From: a virus
Length of the DNA stretch: 24,432 nucleotides
Strand: one strand, 5' to 3'
IMG/VR virus record: IMGVR_UViG_3300019487_000094
Span: 1 to 24,432 of that record
The translations under genes and the position numbers were made by a program. The notes beneath the pieces are model-generated. The model was not told the DNA's origin, searched no databases, and saw nothing but the letters and a program-made list of their open reading frames with translations. Shown piece after piece: positions 1-6,111 of the stretch. The first letter of the stretch is position 1. Every line of letters starts with the position of its first letter.

Positions 1-734
1 GCCCATGCGGCCCGTGCGGCCCGTGCGGCCCGTGCGGCCCGTGCGGCCCATGCGGCCCATGCGGCCCATGCGGCCCATGCGTCCCATGCGGCCCGTGCGG
101 CCCATGCGGCCCATGCGGCCCGTGCGTCCCATGCGGCCCGTGCGTCCCATGCGGCCCATGCGGCCCATGCGGCCCGTGCGGCCCGTGCGGCCCGTGCGGC
201 CTGACGTGCTTTTTCGATCAGGTCGGCCGCCGATATCCATTCCGCGTCAGATACGGTCCCGCCGTCTACCAGTCGCTGATAAAGCACACGAACACCGTTT
301 ACGGCTTCCTTGAGCGCCATGAAAGCCTCGCCATCCGGAAGTGCCGGAAGTTGTTTGTCGTCTTCTTGCATGAGCCAAACCATAAACTTCGGTATAACAA
401 GCGACAGGTCCGCGCCGGGTGGAATTGCCTCAAGAAAGGCAACAGCAAAATCTGGTCCATTCTTGCCTGGAAGTGCCTCGAAAATTGCATCTTCGAGATA
501 AGCCAGAGCGCGTGGGATGCCAAGCTCTGTTTCATAGACAGAGTGATCGGCTGTCGAAAACTCTTTTTTCATTCGGACGTTGTAGGAATTGATAGCACAC
601 CCTACGGCGCAACCCTTAAAACGCCCGTTCATCTTCCCGTAGGTTCCGTGGATGATGGAATCTGCTTTTCGGTGTGCCTTCATTTCCTCCACAATGCCCT
701 CTTTGAGCTTCTTGTCTGAATTGTATGCTTTCAT
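1..734 (-). CDS. Phage protein with Ala-Ala-Arg/Trp triplet repeats (3' end beyond window)
   Basis: Function unknown. The frame opens at ATG 734-732 behind a strong AAGGAG site that overlaps the stop of the preceding gene, and stays open to the window edge, giving at least 244 codons. Residues 1-175 or so are an ordinary globular-looking region beginning [13 protein letters not shown], with several Cys and Trp residues. It is followed by 22 tandem three-residue units (AAR, AAW, DAR or DAW). The repeats are codon-exact: W/R differ by TGG/CGG and A/D by GCC/GAC, with no frame breaks, so the frame is under coding constraint. From memory, phage proteins with similar Ala-Ala-Trp/Arg/Gly tails are common and uncharacterised. 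The tail is probably a long helix with Arg/Trp on one face. The gene is truncated here because the window ends. Confidence 0.85.
   Translation of the reverse strand, partial: MKAYNSDKKLKEGIVEEMKAHRKADSIIHGTYGKMNGRFKGCAVGCAINSYNVRMKKEFSTADHSVYETELGIPRALAYLEDAIFEALPGKNGPDFAVAFLEAIPPGADLSLVIPKFMVWLMQEDDKQLPALPDGEAFMALKEAVNGVRVLYQRLVDGGTVSDAEWISAADLIEKARQAARAARAARAAWAAWAAWDARAAWDARAAWAAWAARAAWDAWAAWAAWAAWAARAARAARAARAAW
3..200 (-). repeat. 22 x 9-bp in-frame tandem repeat
   Basis: Twenty-two uninterrupted copies of a 9-bp unit, read on the minus strand as GCCGCA(C/T)GG with an occasional GAC in place of GCC. Copies differ only at two positions, both of which change an amino acid (R/W and A/D). 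The tract forms the C-terminal repeat of the gene that runs off the left edge of the window. Confidence 0.95.
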
Positions 735-744
735 TTTAATCTCC

Positions 745-879
745 TTATGGTTTTCTCTTCCCGCAACGGCAAACGTAAATTAACTTTTTATTTGCTAAGC
801 GCTTCCCGTCAAAAAAGGCAACAAGGCTCCTGTGGCAATATACATGCCCCCTCTTATGCGACCTCTTATGCTTCTTCAT
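745..879 (-). CDS. Small basic Cys-containing protein, 44 aa
   Basis: Function unknown. ATG 879-877 overlaps the TGA of the upstream gene (ATGA) and is preceded by GAGGAGG at good spacing. The stop codon TAA is part of the TAAGGAG ribosome binding site of the next gene. The protein is very basic (MKKHKRSHKRGHVYCH start, CRCGKRKP end) and has three Cys (one near residue 15 and a CxC near 37-39) plus four His, so it might bind a metal as a degenerate zinc ribbon; that is inference. Tight packing between two good ribosome binding sites supports it being real. Confidence 0.7.
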   Translation of the reverse strand: MKKHKRSHKRGHVYCHRSLVAFFDGKRLANKKLIYVCRCGKRKP

Positions 880-1061
880 GGCTTCCTCCTCTTTATCTCA
901 TACCCATAAACGGCGTTCTGCTTGATCTTGGTCATCATTATCTTTCGCCCAGCGTCAAAGCCCTCCTCCAAGCCCCTCCTGTAGGCGATGTCCTTGATGA
1001 TGCCCAGGACAATGATGATGAATAAAACAAGGCTCGTGTGCGTCAGGACTTCGAGTATCAA
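876..1061 (-). CDS. Small membrane protein, 61 aa
   Basis: Function unknown. One hydrophobic segment lies near residues 8-24 (TSLVLFIIIVLGIIKDIAY), followed by a charged cytoplasmic-type tail (RRGLEEGFDAGRKIMMTK). The likely start is TTG 1061-1059, which overlaps the TGA of the upstream gene. There is no strong Shine-Dalgarno, so translation probably depends on coupling. The stop overlaps the ATG of the next gene as ATGA. The single-span layout with a short charged tail is typical of small phage accessory membrane proteins. Confidence 0.6.
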   Translation of the reverse strand: MILEVLTHTSLVLFIIIVLGIIKDIAYRRGLEEGFDAGRKIMMTKIKQNAVYGYEIKRRKP

Positions 1062-1339
1062 GGCTTTGCCATTCTTTCCAGTTCCGTTTCAAACATGGAA
1101 ATTTGTTCTTGAACATCATCATCGCCTTCTTCCAAAAGTCTATCACCAATCCATTCAAGGGTATCTTGCGCAATCTCTCCATTGCAAAACTCAGCCATTC
1201 GATAAGCTTCAAACGCTAAATGGGTTTCGTATCGCCGTAGCATAGCAATACAATTCTTGATGTGCGATTTCGTCATGTTTCTTACTAGCAATACGGTTCC
1301 GTCTTTTGTCTTCCACGTCTCTGCTCGTTTCTGGTTCAT
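1058..1339 (-). CDS. Phage hypothetical protein, 93 aa (WKTKDGT family)
   Basis: Function unknown. The N-terminal pattern W-x-T-K-D-G-T, then MTKSHIKNCIAML, resembles a widespread family of small phage proteins that start with 'W(T/K)T(R/K)DG' and 'M(T/D)xxHL'; this is from memory, not a search. The C-terminal half is acidic and probably helical (GDRLLEEGDDDVQEQISMFETELERM), so it may form a coiled coil. ATG 1339-1337 overlaps the TGA of the upstream small gene, and its own stop overlaps the TTG start of the next gene. It belongs to the accessory operon downstream of the recombination genes. Confidence 0.75.
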   Translation of the reverse strand: MNQKRAETWKTKDGTVLLVRNMTKSHIKNCIAMLRRYETHLAFEAYRMAEFCNGEIAQDTLEWIGDRLLEEGDDDVQEQISMFETELERMAKP

Positions 1340-1479
1340 GCTAAACGGGATAATTTTTTACTGACAGCGCTTTGGCAATCAAGCTCCCAACTTTCAATAT
1401 GCCCGAAAGGACTGTTTCGTTTAACGTTAGCTTTCTGCATGACCATGCTTTGAGCGATGGTTGTTTTGCGTATGAGCAT
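1336..1479 (-). CDS. Possible small protein, 47 aa
   Basis: No recognised family. It fills exactly the space between two better-supported genes: it begins with a TAATG overlap (ATG 1479-1477) and ends with an ATGA overlap at 1339-1336. No clear Shine-Dalgarno precedes it beyond a weak GAGG-like run inside the upstream gene. The product is basic and polar (starts MLIRKTTIAQSMVMQ) with one Trp and one Cys. The perfect fit into the overlap chain is the main support. Confidence 0.5.
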   Translation of the reverse strand: MLIRKTTIAQSMVMQKANVKRNSPFGHIESWELDCQSAVSKKLSRLA

Positions 1480-1589
1480 TATTCAAGCCTCATTGAACAA
1501 CTCTCACAAACTATTGCCCAATCCTTCTCGATATACTGCATGAGTCTGTCGCACTTAGGACAGGGGATGCCCATGGTGATTGGCTTCAT
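1479..1589 (-). CDS. Zinc-ribbon microprotein, 36 aa
   Basis: The 36-residue product carries two CxxC knuckles, CPKC near residues 10-13 and CESC near 28-31, separated by about 14 residues containing Tyr and Trp. This is a complete minimal zinc-ribbon layout of the kind used for nucleic-acid or protein binding. ATG 1589-1587 overlaps the TGA of the upstream 126-aa gene (ATGA) and the TAA overlaps the next ATG (TAATG). No strong ribosome binding site is visible, so coupling is likely. Role in the phage is unknown. Confidence 0.7.
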   Translation of the reverse strand: MKPITMGIPCPKCDRLMQYIEKDWAIVCESCSMRLE

Positions 1590-1966
1590 TTAAAGACCCA
1601 ATCATAGAAGCCGTCCTTATGGGATTGAAGGTAGGATTCGATTAGAATATCAAGCCGTGGTTTGTCAAGAGCCGTCCAGAGGAAAAGTGTCCATAAGTCG
1701 TCTCGTCCAAGAAGCGGGTCCTCTGGGTCTATGGTTGCCATGTCGTCCGGGTGAAGCAATCCCAGGCAGTCTTCTTTAAGAGTCCCCCAGAAATGGAGGA
1801 AGCAGTATTCCTCGAAGTCTGCCTTGGCTTCTTTGTCCTGATCAAGCCATTGGCGATAGCCTTCGTCGTTGTCGGACTCCTCAAGGATTCTCTCAATCAA
1901 CTCTTCTTTTCGAGAGCATCCGGGAAGCATGGACGTTGTTACACCAGGAGGGAGATTGTCGCTCAT
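1586..1966 (-). CDS. Acidic hypothetical protein, 126 aa
   Basis: Function unknown. The product is acidic and rich in Trp, Asp and Leu (for example the stretches RQWLDQDKEAKADFEEY and DDLWTLFLWTALDKP), with no signal peptide or membrane segment. The start ATG 1966 lies one base after the TGA of the upstream gene, and the stop overlaps the ATG of the zinc-ribbon gene. High Asp/Glu content and a small size are common in phage proteins that bind host factors, but nothing here identifies a target. Confidence 0.75.
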   Translation of the reverse strand: MSDNLPPGVTTSMLPGCSRKEELIERILEESDNDEGYRQWLDQDKEAKADFEEYCFLHFWGTLKEDCLGLLHPDDMATIDPEDPLLGRDDLWTLFLWTALDKPRLDILIESYLQSHKDGFYDWVFK

Positions 1967-1967
1967 A

Positions 1968-2192
1968 TCAATTATATTTTTCGTAGATTTCGTTTATCTT
2001 GGACGCTTGTCCGTATTGGCCCTTTGTGAATTCCTCGACTTCTTCGTCCGGCATCTCAATGTCGATGCTGCAAATGTGCGTCTCTGGGTCAAATATCGCA
2101 TCATACATATCCCCGATAAATACCTTTTCCCAATCATCTAGCCGGTAGAACCATTCCTCTTTGATGCGCTTCAGCTTCTTGAGAAGGTTCAT
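1968..2192 (-). CDS. Acidic hypothetical protein, 74 aa
   Basis: Function unknown. The frame is open further upstream to about 2321, but that extension lies inside the neighbouring 73-aa gene. The ATG at 2192-2190 overlaps that gene's TGA as ATGA, so I take it as the start. The product begins with a basic helix (MNLLKKLKRIKEEW) and ends acidic (DIEMPDEEVEEF). A GGGAG about 13 bases upstream may help initiation. It belongs to the accessory chain after the exonuclease. Confidence 0.7.
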   Translation of the reverse strand: MNLLKKLKRIKEEWFYRLDDWEKVFIGDMYDAIFDPETHICSIDIEMPDEEVEEFTKGQYGQASKINEIYEKYN

Positions 2193-2410
2193 TTTATCGT
2201 GATCACTCCCTTCCACTCGATGTTCAAAATCACGGGGAGATTGTTTTGATCTTCGAACGATGCCTTTGCCCACTCGTGAAATTTCGTCAGGCAGTCGTCG
2301 ATAGATTCCCCAAGTCCCCAAAGTGTCCGCTTGCTACCCGGCTCGTCGTTTGCCGTTCTGTAAGTGAACTCGTAGACCAGGTTCTGCCTCTCTATCTCAA
2401 CCTTCGACAT
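2189..2410 (-). CDS. Hypothetical protein, 73 aa
   Basis: Function unknown. ATG 2410-2408 sits inside the last 14 bases of the exonuclease gene and has GAAGGGG just upstream. The product looks like a small alpha/beta fold (YEFTYRTANDE, then GLGESIDDCLTKFHEWAKASF, then a final strand VILNIEWKGVITIK). The C-terminal stop overlaps the next ATG. The tight overlap with the exonuclease suggests co-expression in the recombination operon, but no function can be assigned. Confidence 0.7.
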   Translation of the reverse strand: MSKVEIERQNLVYEFTYRTANDEPGSKRTLWGLGESIDDCLTKFHEWAKASFEDQNNLPVILNIEWKGVITIK

Positions 2411-3398
2411 CGGCCCCTTCTTTCAGCTTCACGATTGTAGGCACCGTTTTGGGCTCGCCCTCTGTCGCATACTGCGCTTTAACTTCCTGCGGGATAGCAA
2501 AGATAACGTTCTTGTCTTTCCTGATCTTCACGGTGAAGTTGCCAATAAGATACTCCCCTTTTTCAAGCGCTTTGAAATGCGGCTTCAGCTTGTCCATGAT
2601 TTTTTCGTATTCCTTCGCGTTGTTCTTGACCAATTCGCGCCGCTCCAAGAGATCGATAATCTCGTCAGAAGTGAGGATGCTCATAGCGTCAAAATTCTGA
2701 TCTGGAAGGCAAATCGACTTGAACGGACAATACTGGCAAACATCACGATCAGCAATACGAGCAGGGTATTCGGCCAACTTAGCGCCAGCGTCTTTTACCT
2801 TGTCTATCTTTGAGATCAGAGCATTTATCTTTTCTAGGCGCTTCAGGATGCCTTCTGCATAGGCGTAATCAAGAGGCACCGCTAGCATTTTAAGCCGCCC
2901 CGTCTGCTTATTCTTCATGATAAGAACCCCAAGATCGGAATTGTCCATCATGAGATACATCTGCATCGTGTCGTAGTAGCCACGAACGTAATGGGCTCCG
3001 TCGTTTCGGAGATCATCAACGGTATTTATCTTCTCCCATTTGTGTTCGTTCATCGTCTTGACTTCAAGCGGGTATTTTTTCCCTTCTATCTCAATCTTTC
3101 CATCAATACGACCGGTAATCTGATGCTCACGCCAGCTAAAAGACCGTTGCGATTCCTCTATTTTAAAACCGGAGTCCTGCAACAAACGAATGACGGCTGG
3201 CTCATGGATATGTCCCTCTTGGAAAATATATATAGAGCCTAGATTTGGTTTTTCTTTTTCTTCCCAGTTGAGTCGAGAATAAACAAGGAAGCGGTCGCAT
3301 GGATGGCCTACGCTGCTAGCCCAGTTATTGTGTTGAGGGTAGACTTGTTGCTTAGTAAGCAAGTGCTGGTCAACGTCTTTTGTGATGTCTCGAATCAT
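2397..3398 (-). CDS. Cas4/RecB-like PD-(D/E)XK exonuclease with probable Fe-S cluster
   Basis: Predicted nuclease that resects DNA ends for phage recombination. At 333 residues it shows the PD-(D/E)XK core (D99 in GRIDGK, then E112-V-K114 in LEVKT) and a Gln-containing motif at about 146 (DTMQMY). Four Cys fit an iron-sulfur cluster as in Cas4 and AddB: C34 near the N-terminus, and C221, C224, C230 (CQYCPFKSIC). The frame opens upstream to GTG 3413, but ATG 3398-3396 has GGAG at 9-nt spacing and is chosen. The gene follows a probable annealing protein, the usual exonuclease-annealase pairing. Its translation start shares 16 bases with that of the leader ORF at 6851 and is complementary to the candidate small RNA at 6924-7032. 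Confidence 0.85.
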   Translation of the reverse strand: MIRDITKDVDQHLLTKQQVYPQHNNWASSVGHPCDRFLVYSRLNWEEKEKPNLGSIYIFQEGHIHEPAVIRLLQDSGFKIEESQRSFSWREHQITGRIDGKIEIEGKKYPLEVKTMNEHKWEKINTVDDLRNDGAHYVRGYYDTMQMYLMMDNSDLGVLIMKNKQTGRLKMLAVPLDYAYAEGILKRLEKINALISKIDKVKDAGAKLAEYPARIADRDVCQYCPFKSICLPDQNFDAMSILTSDEIIDLLERRELVKNNAKEYEKIMDKLKPHFKALEKGEYLIGNFTVKIRKDKNVIFAIPQEVKAQYATEGEPKTVPTIVKLKEGADVEG

Positions 3399-3411
3399 TT
3401 GGTCACTCTCC
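3396..3411 (-). promoter_or_regulatory. Exonuclease ribosome binding site, shared 16-nt element
   Basis: GGAGAGTGACCAAATG on the minus strand contains the Shine-Dalgarno and ATG of the exonuclease. The same 16 bases occur at 6849-6864, and the first 11 are complementary to the RNA read from 7000-6990. It is probably a regulated initiation site. Confidence 0.7.
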
Positions 3412-3433
3412 ACAAATTTCTAAAAACAGTTTT

Positions 3434-4270
3434 TTATCCGGCGCTTCCAGGTTCGTCTGCGCCATTTTGATCGACGGGCCCTCCCCTCTGAACCCACTTC
3501 ACGATCTCGTCGTAGTTTTTCTTCTCGATCTCTTTCGAAGAGTTGTATTTGTATTTGACGAAGATGTGCGCCTTAATCCGAGCGTCGCTTACGTTGTTCT
3601 CTTTGCAAATCGCCCAGAGACGCTTTGCCTGAGGGTCGCTGATCACGCCAGCCACACCTGCGGACTGGCCGCCGCCTTCTGCCCCGGCGTTGAATTCGTA
3701 ACCGGCGATCTTCTGCACGTCCACACCGTTCTTGATCAGATCAGCCTCGGTCATGTTCTTCAGGCCAAGCAATGTGCATATCGCCCTCGCTTCCCAGTTT
3801 GAGACGGCAGACTTTCGGACATCCATCGGGTCGGGTGTTCTGTTGTTGCTGGAAAAAAACCCGTCGGATGAGGAGCGCCCACCATCAATCTGCAAAGTAA
3901 TTGGCTGGCCGTAAAGGTTGTCCAAAACCGAAGACCCGACCTCGCCCTCGACAACGTAGGAATAGGTGCCGTTCTCACCCTGTTCTTTCGTGACCTGCCT
4001 GTTTCTGTAGTATATGCCCCAAATCGTGCGAACCTTCTGGGCTCCCGTAGCTTGCAGGTAGTAGGAAATCTTTCCTCCTTTGCTGGCGACCTTCATCCAG
4101 TCCTGAAAATTTGTTCTCTGAATTGAGACTTTTACCGCTCCGTCAATAGCGCGAGCAATAGCCCCGACACGAGACTCGACCTTCTGCGCATCAAGCGAAA
4201 CTTCGAGCGGGTTAACTTGCAGGTTGTCTTCGGCTTGCTGAATGACTTCTGGCAGTATTTTATTCGTCAT
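3434..4270 (-). CDS. Probable phage single-strand annealing / recombination protein
   Basis: Likely single-strand DNA annealing protein, 278 residues, that works with the exonuclease encoded immediately downstream. I recognise the general layout rather than a named family: a conserved core (AIARAIDG... then DPMDVRKSAVSNWEARAI and a short LLGLKNMT), a flexible Gly-rich linker near 195-207, and a C-terminal helical domain at about 208-262 (DPQAKRLWAICKENN... NYDEIVKWV). That end resembles those of many phage annealases. ATG 4270 has AGGGGATG at about 8-nt spacing and is preceded by a strong promoter at 4327-4355. It is the first gene of that transcript. ERF, RecT or Sak-type assignment cannot be settled by eye. 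Confidence 0.65.
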   Translation of the reverse strand: MTNKILPEVIQQAEDNLQVNPLEVSLDAQKVESRVGAIARAIDGAVKVSIQRTNFQDWMKVASKGGKISYYLQATGAQKVRTIWGIYYRNRQVTKEQGENGTYSYVVEGEVGSSVLDNLYGQPITLQIDGGRSSSDGFFSSNNRTPDPMDVRKSAVSNWEARAICTLLGLKNMTEADLIKNGVDVQKIAGYEFNAGAEGGGQSAGVAGVISDPQAKRLWAICKENNVSDARIKAHIFVKYKYNSSKEIEKKNYDEIVKWVQRGGPVDQNGADEPGSAG

Positions 4271-4326
4271 GATTTCATCCCCTTTTGTTAGGTCGCGTTC
4301 GACGCTTCCGTGGTTGAGACTCTGAG

Positions 4327-4355
4327 ACTATACCAGGTTTTTGCTGGGCTGTCAA
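4327..4355 (-). promoter_or_regulatory. Sigma-70 promoter for the recombination operon
   Basis: TTGACA at 4355-4350, 17-bp spacer, TATAGT at 4332-4327, with TG one base before the -10 (extended -10). It lies just upstream of the annealing protein. A direct repeat of TGAGACT (plus strand, two copies 8 bp apart) covers the -10 and start area and could be an operator. Transcription should start near 4320. Confidence 0.85.
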
Positions 4356-4373
4356 CAATATTTGAGTGGTGGT

Positions 4374-4811
4374 TCATTTTCTTAGAATCCACAAAAGACC
4401 CTGTTTTTTTGCCAAATGCGTTGCAAGTCCACGATAAAATTTAGAATAAGCCTCTTCGGATATTCTCGCATATTTTGGAGAGGCCTGCTTCGCCAAAATA
4501 AGAAGTCTGTAGTATGCGTTATCCCCAAGCCTGGTTTTTGCGCGCTCCTCACGCTCTGTCTGGTGGGCCTCAACCCACTCATGGCAAGAGCCACAAAGAG
4601 CCTCGGCGTTCCTCTCGTCATAACGAGTATTCTGATGCCGTCGAGAAAAAAAGTGAGAGCATTCTATGCGCGTCTGCGGCGCGTCAGGGTTGTTGAGAGA
4701 CCTCTGAAAGCACCGGCGACCGCATTTCTGGCAGGTGAATTTGTCCCGCAAGCGAATGTAGAGCGAGAACCATCTGTCAGCCGCACCGCATTTGACCTTG
4801 AAGCGGTTCAA
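4374..4811 (-). CDS. HNH endonuclease (NinG-like), start uncertain
   Basis: HNH nuclease of 145 residues. Zinc-binding Cys pairs are C27xxC30 and C73xxC76, and the catalytic set reads H53 (ECSHFF), N68 (DERNAEAL) and H77 (GSCHEWV). The pattern resembles lambda NinG and related phage recombination nucleases that act on branched or structured DNA. The only in-frame start is TTG 4811, which has no convincing ribosome binding site. An ATG at 4840 that overlaps the upstream stop (ATGA) reads out of frame and ends after 10 codons, because a run of eight T (minus) separates the frames. One added T would join ATG 4840 to this gene. It is the last gene of the replication operon. Confidence 0.85.
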   Translation of the reverse strand: MNRFKVKCGAADRWFSLYIRLRDKFTCQKCGRRCFQRSLNNPDAPQTRIECSHFFSRRHQNTRYDERNAEALCGSCHEWVEAHQTEREERAKTRLGDNAYYRLLILAKQASPKYARISEEAYSKFYRGLATHLAKKQGLLWILRK

Positions 4812-4836
4812 GTGGAGGCCCCAAAAAAAATAAACT

Positions 4837-5049
4837 TCATTTTGATCTCAACTTTGCCCCAAGACTATACATCGCACGAGCGAGTTCAATCTTGCGTTTC
4901 GGTTTTTCAAATTTTATTGAACCGGCCATCTCCCATCTCTTAAGATAACAGACAAGGTCCCTCACGTTCTCCGGTTCTTTTTCTTCATAAGCCCACCCGT
5001 AAAGCCGGTCACGAACGTCACCCTCTTTCATGCCTTTTACGCGAGCCAT
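4837..5049 (-). CDS. Hypothetical protein, 70 aa
   Basis: Function unknown. The product is basic and helical, rich in Lys, Arg and Glu, with a run of Trp/Tyr (LYGWAYEEKEPENVRDLVCYLKRWEM). It sits between the helicase and HNH genes. ATG 5049 is 10 bases past the helicase stop; the ribosome binding site is weak, and a second ATG at residue 7 is possible. Its stop is part of the ATGA overlap leading to the HNH reading frame. By position it may be a small DNA-binding accessory to replication or recombination. Confidence 0.65.
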   Translation of the reverse strand: MARVKGMKEGDVRDRLYGWAYEEKEPENVRDLVCYLKRWEMAGSIKFEKPKRKIELARAMYSLGAKLRSK

Positions 5050-5059
5050 GGTGAAATAA

Positions 5060-5980
5060 TCATCTTGATTCTATTTCCGCTTTGTCTGGCTCGGTCATGT
5101 ATTTCTCGATGTTGTGGAACTTACCGTGCGAACCGTTGAAATGGAGCAAAAAATACCCCTTCGGGCCTAGCCTGTTTTTGGCGATCTCAACAGAGGCTTC
5201 GGATACGGTGTCTTTGATAGAGCCAAATTGTGACGATTTCTCCGTCAGAGAAAGAAAAAGAACGTGATCGGCCATTTCCTCGATAGCCCCGGTGCCCTTC
5301 AAATTCTTGAGCGTTGGCTTCTCATCTCCTTCCCGGTTGACCTGAGACAGAACCACAACGGCAATGTTATGCCGCATGGAAGTCTCTTTCAGAAATCTCA
5401 GGTATTCGGTTAGGTTCTCACGATCAGATAGCCTGTTCGTTGATCGGATATGTTGCAGGTGATCGACTATAAAAACGTCTGGTTTAAAATCCAAATGATC
5501 GAAGAGCGTGTAAATTTCATCCTGAGTGAAACAAAAATCATCGATTATACGAAGCGGAAGTTTCTCTACGGCCTTTTTAAAAACTTCAAGACGGTTCTTT
5601 TCTTCTTTCGTGATGGCCCCGATCATAAATCTAAAAGTGTCTACCTTGTTCTCGGCACAAAACAACTTCGTCACGATGTTTTCTCTTGCCATCTCAAGCG
5701 ATGCCATAGCAACCTTCGTTCCGCTATCTGCCAGATGAAAAGCCATGTTGCAAGCCATGGACGTTTTGCCTTGACCTGCGCGAGCGGCCAAGACAGTCAA
5801 CATCTTCCGGTGAAGACCAAAAAGCCCTTTATCTACCACTTCCAAACCTGTTTTGAATTCTGGTTCCCCTCGCTTTTCTGACAACCCAATGATAAGCTTT
5901 CCGACTGTAGTGGATATAGTCTCATTTGACGGAATATGAGCAACAACCTTTCGTTGACCGCGATATTGTTCGTTGTCCAC
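5060..5980 (-). CDS. DnaB-type replicative helicase (C-terminal RecA-fold only)
   Basis: Hexameric 5'-3' replicative helicase that unwinds DNA at the phage fork. Motifs are clear in order: Walker A AARAGQGKTS at about 65-74, SLEM at 94-97, Walker B VFIVDHLQ at 169-176, a Gln-containing SQVNR at 212-216, KGTGAIEEMAD at 228-238, and the basic finger KNRLGPKG at 268-275. At 306 residues it lacks most of the usual N-terminal primase-interaction domain. Start is GTG 5980 with GAGG about 10 nt upstream. An open frame just upstream (6111-5833) could be a small separate gene, or the missing N-terminal part displaced by a one-base shift. It follows the replication initiator, as in many phage replication modules. 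Confidence 0.9.
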   Translation of the reverse strand: MDNEQYRGQRKVVAHIPSNETISTTVGKLIIGLSEKRGEPEFKTGLEVVDKGLFGLHRKMLTVLAARAGQGKTSMACNMAFHLADSGTKVAMASLEMARENIVTKLFCAENKVDTFRFMIGAITKEEKNRLEVFKKAVEKLPLRIIDDFCFTQDEIYTLFDHLDFKPDVFIVDHLQHIRSTNRLSDRENLTEYLRFLKETSMRHNIAVVVLSQVNREGDEKPTLKNLKGTGAIEEMADHVLFLSLTEKSSQFGSIKDTVSEASVEIAKNRLGPKGYFLLHFNGSHGKFHNIEKYMTEPDKAEIESR

Positions 5981-6111
5981 CTTAAGGCTTCCTCAGCTTT
6001 TTGCCTATACTCATGATTGTAAAAAGTCTCGTTTATTATTTTTTCCAGTAATTTCGAAAACTCTTTCTCTCGCATAATCTCATGAACAAGCTCATGATCG
6101 TCTTTTTGCAT
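5833..6111 (-). CDS. Possible small ORF between initiator and helicase, 92 aa
   Basis: Low-confidence gene. It runs from ATG 6111, just inside the initiator gene's end, and overlaps the first 148 bases of the helicase in another frame. Only its first 45 or so residues look coding: a helical stretch ending FYNHEYRQKAEEAL. The remaining half lies over the helicase gene and looks like out-of-frame translation. A single inserted base in the CCTTAAGG near 5983 would join this N-terminus to the helicase and give it an extra N-terminal segment. Upstream GAG gives a weak ribosome binding site. Confidence 0.35.
   Translation of the reverse strand: MQKDDHELVHEIMREKEFSKLLEKIINETFYNHEYRQKAEEALRWTTNNIAVNERLLLIFRQMRLYPLQSESLSLGCQKSEGNQNSKQVWKW

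Noticed and set aside
1-200. Repeat tract as a CRISPR array
   Set aside because: Units are 9 bp with no spacers and lie inside a coding frame.
5-313. Plus-strand ORF of Met/Val-Arg-Pro repeats, and a collagen-like Gly-Pro-His frame on the minus strand
   Set aside because: Both are other-frame readings of the same 9-bp repeat. The minus frame starting at ATG 734 has a strong ribosome binding site, a normal upstream domain and repeat variation that fits its codons.
1968-2321. Longer 117-aa version of the 74-aa gene
   Set aside because: The extension sits inside the 73-aa gene in another frame, while ATG 2192 has the ATGA overlap typical of this operon.
4288-4377. 29-codon minus ORF overlapping the HNH stop and covering the recombination promoter
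   Set aside because: It coincides with the -35/-10 region, has no ribosome binding site and an unremarkable composition, so it is probably chance.
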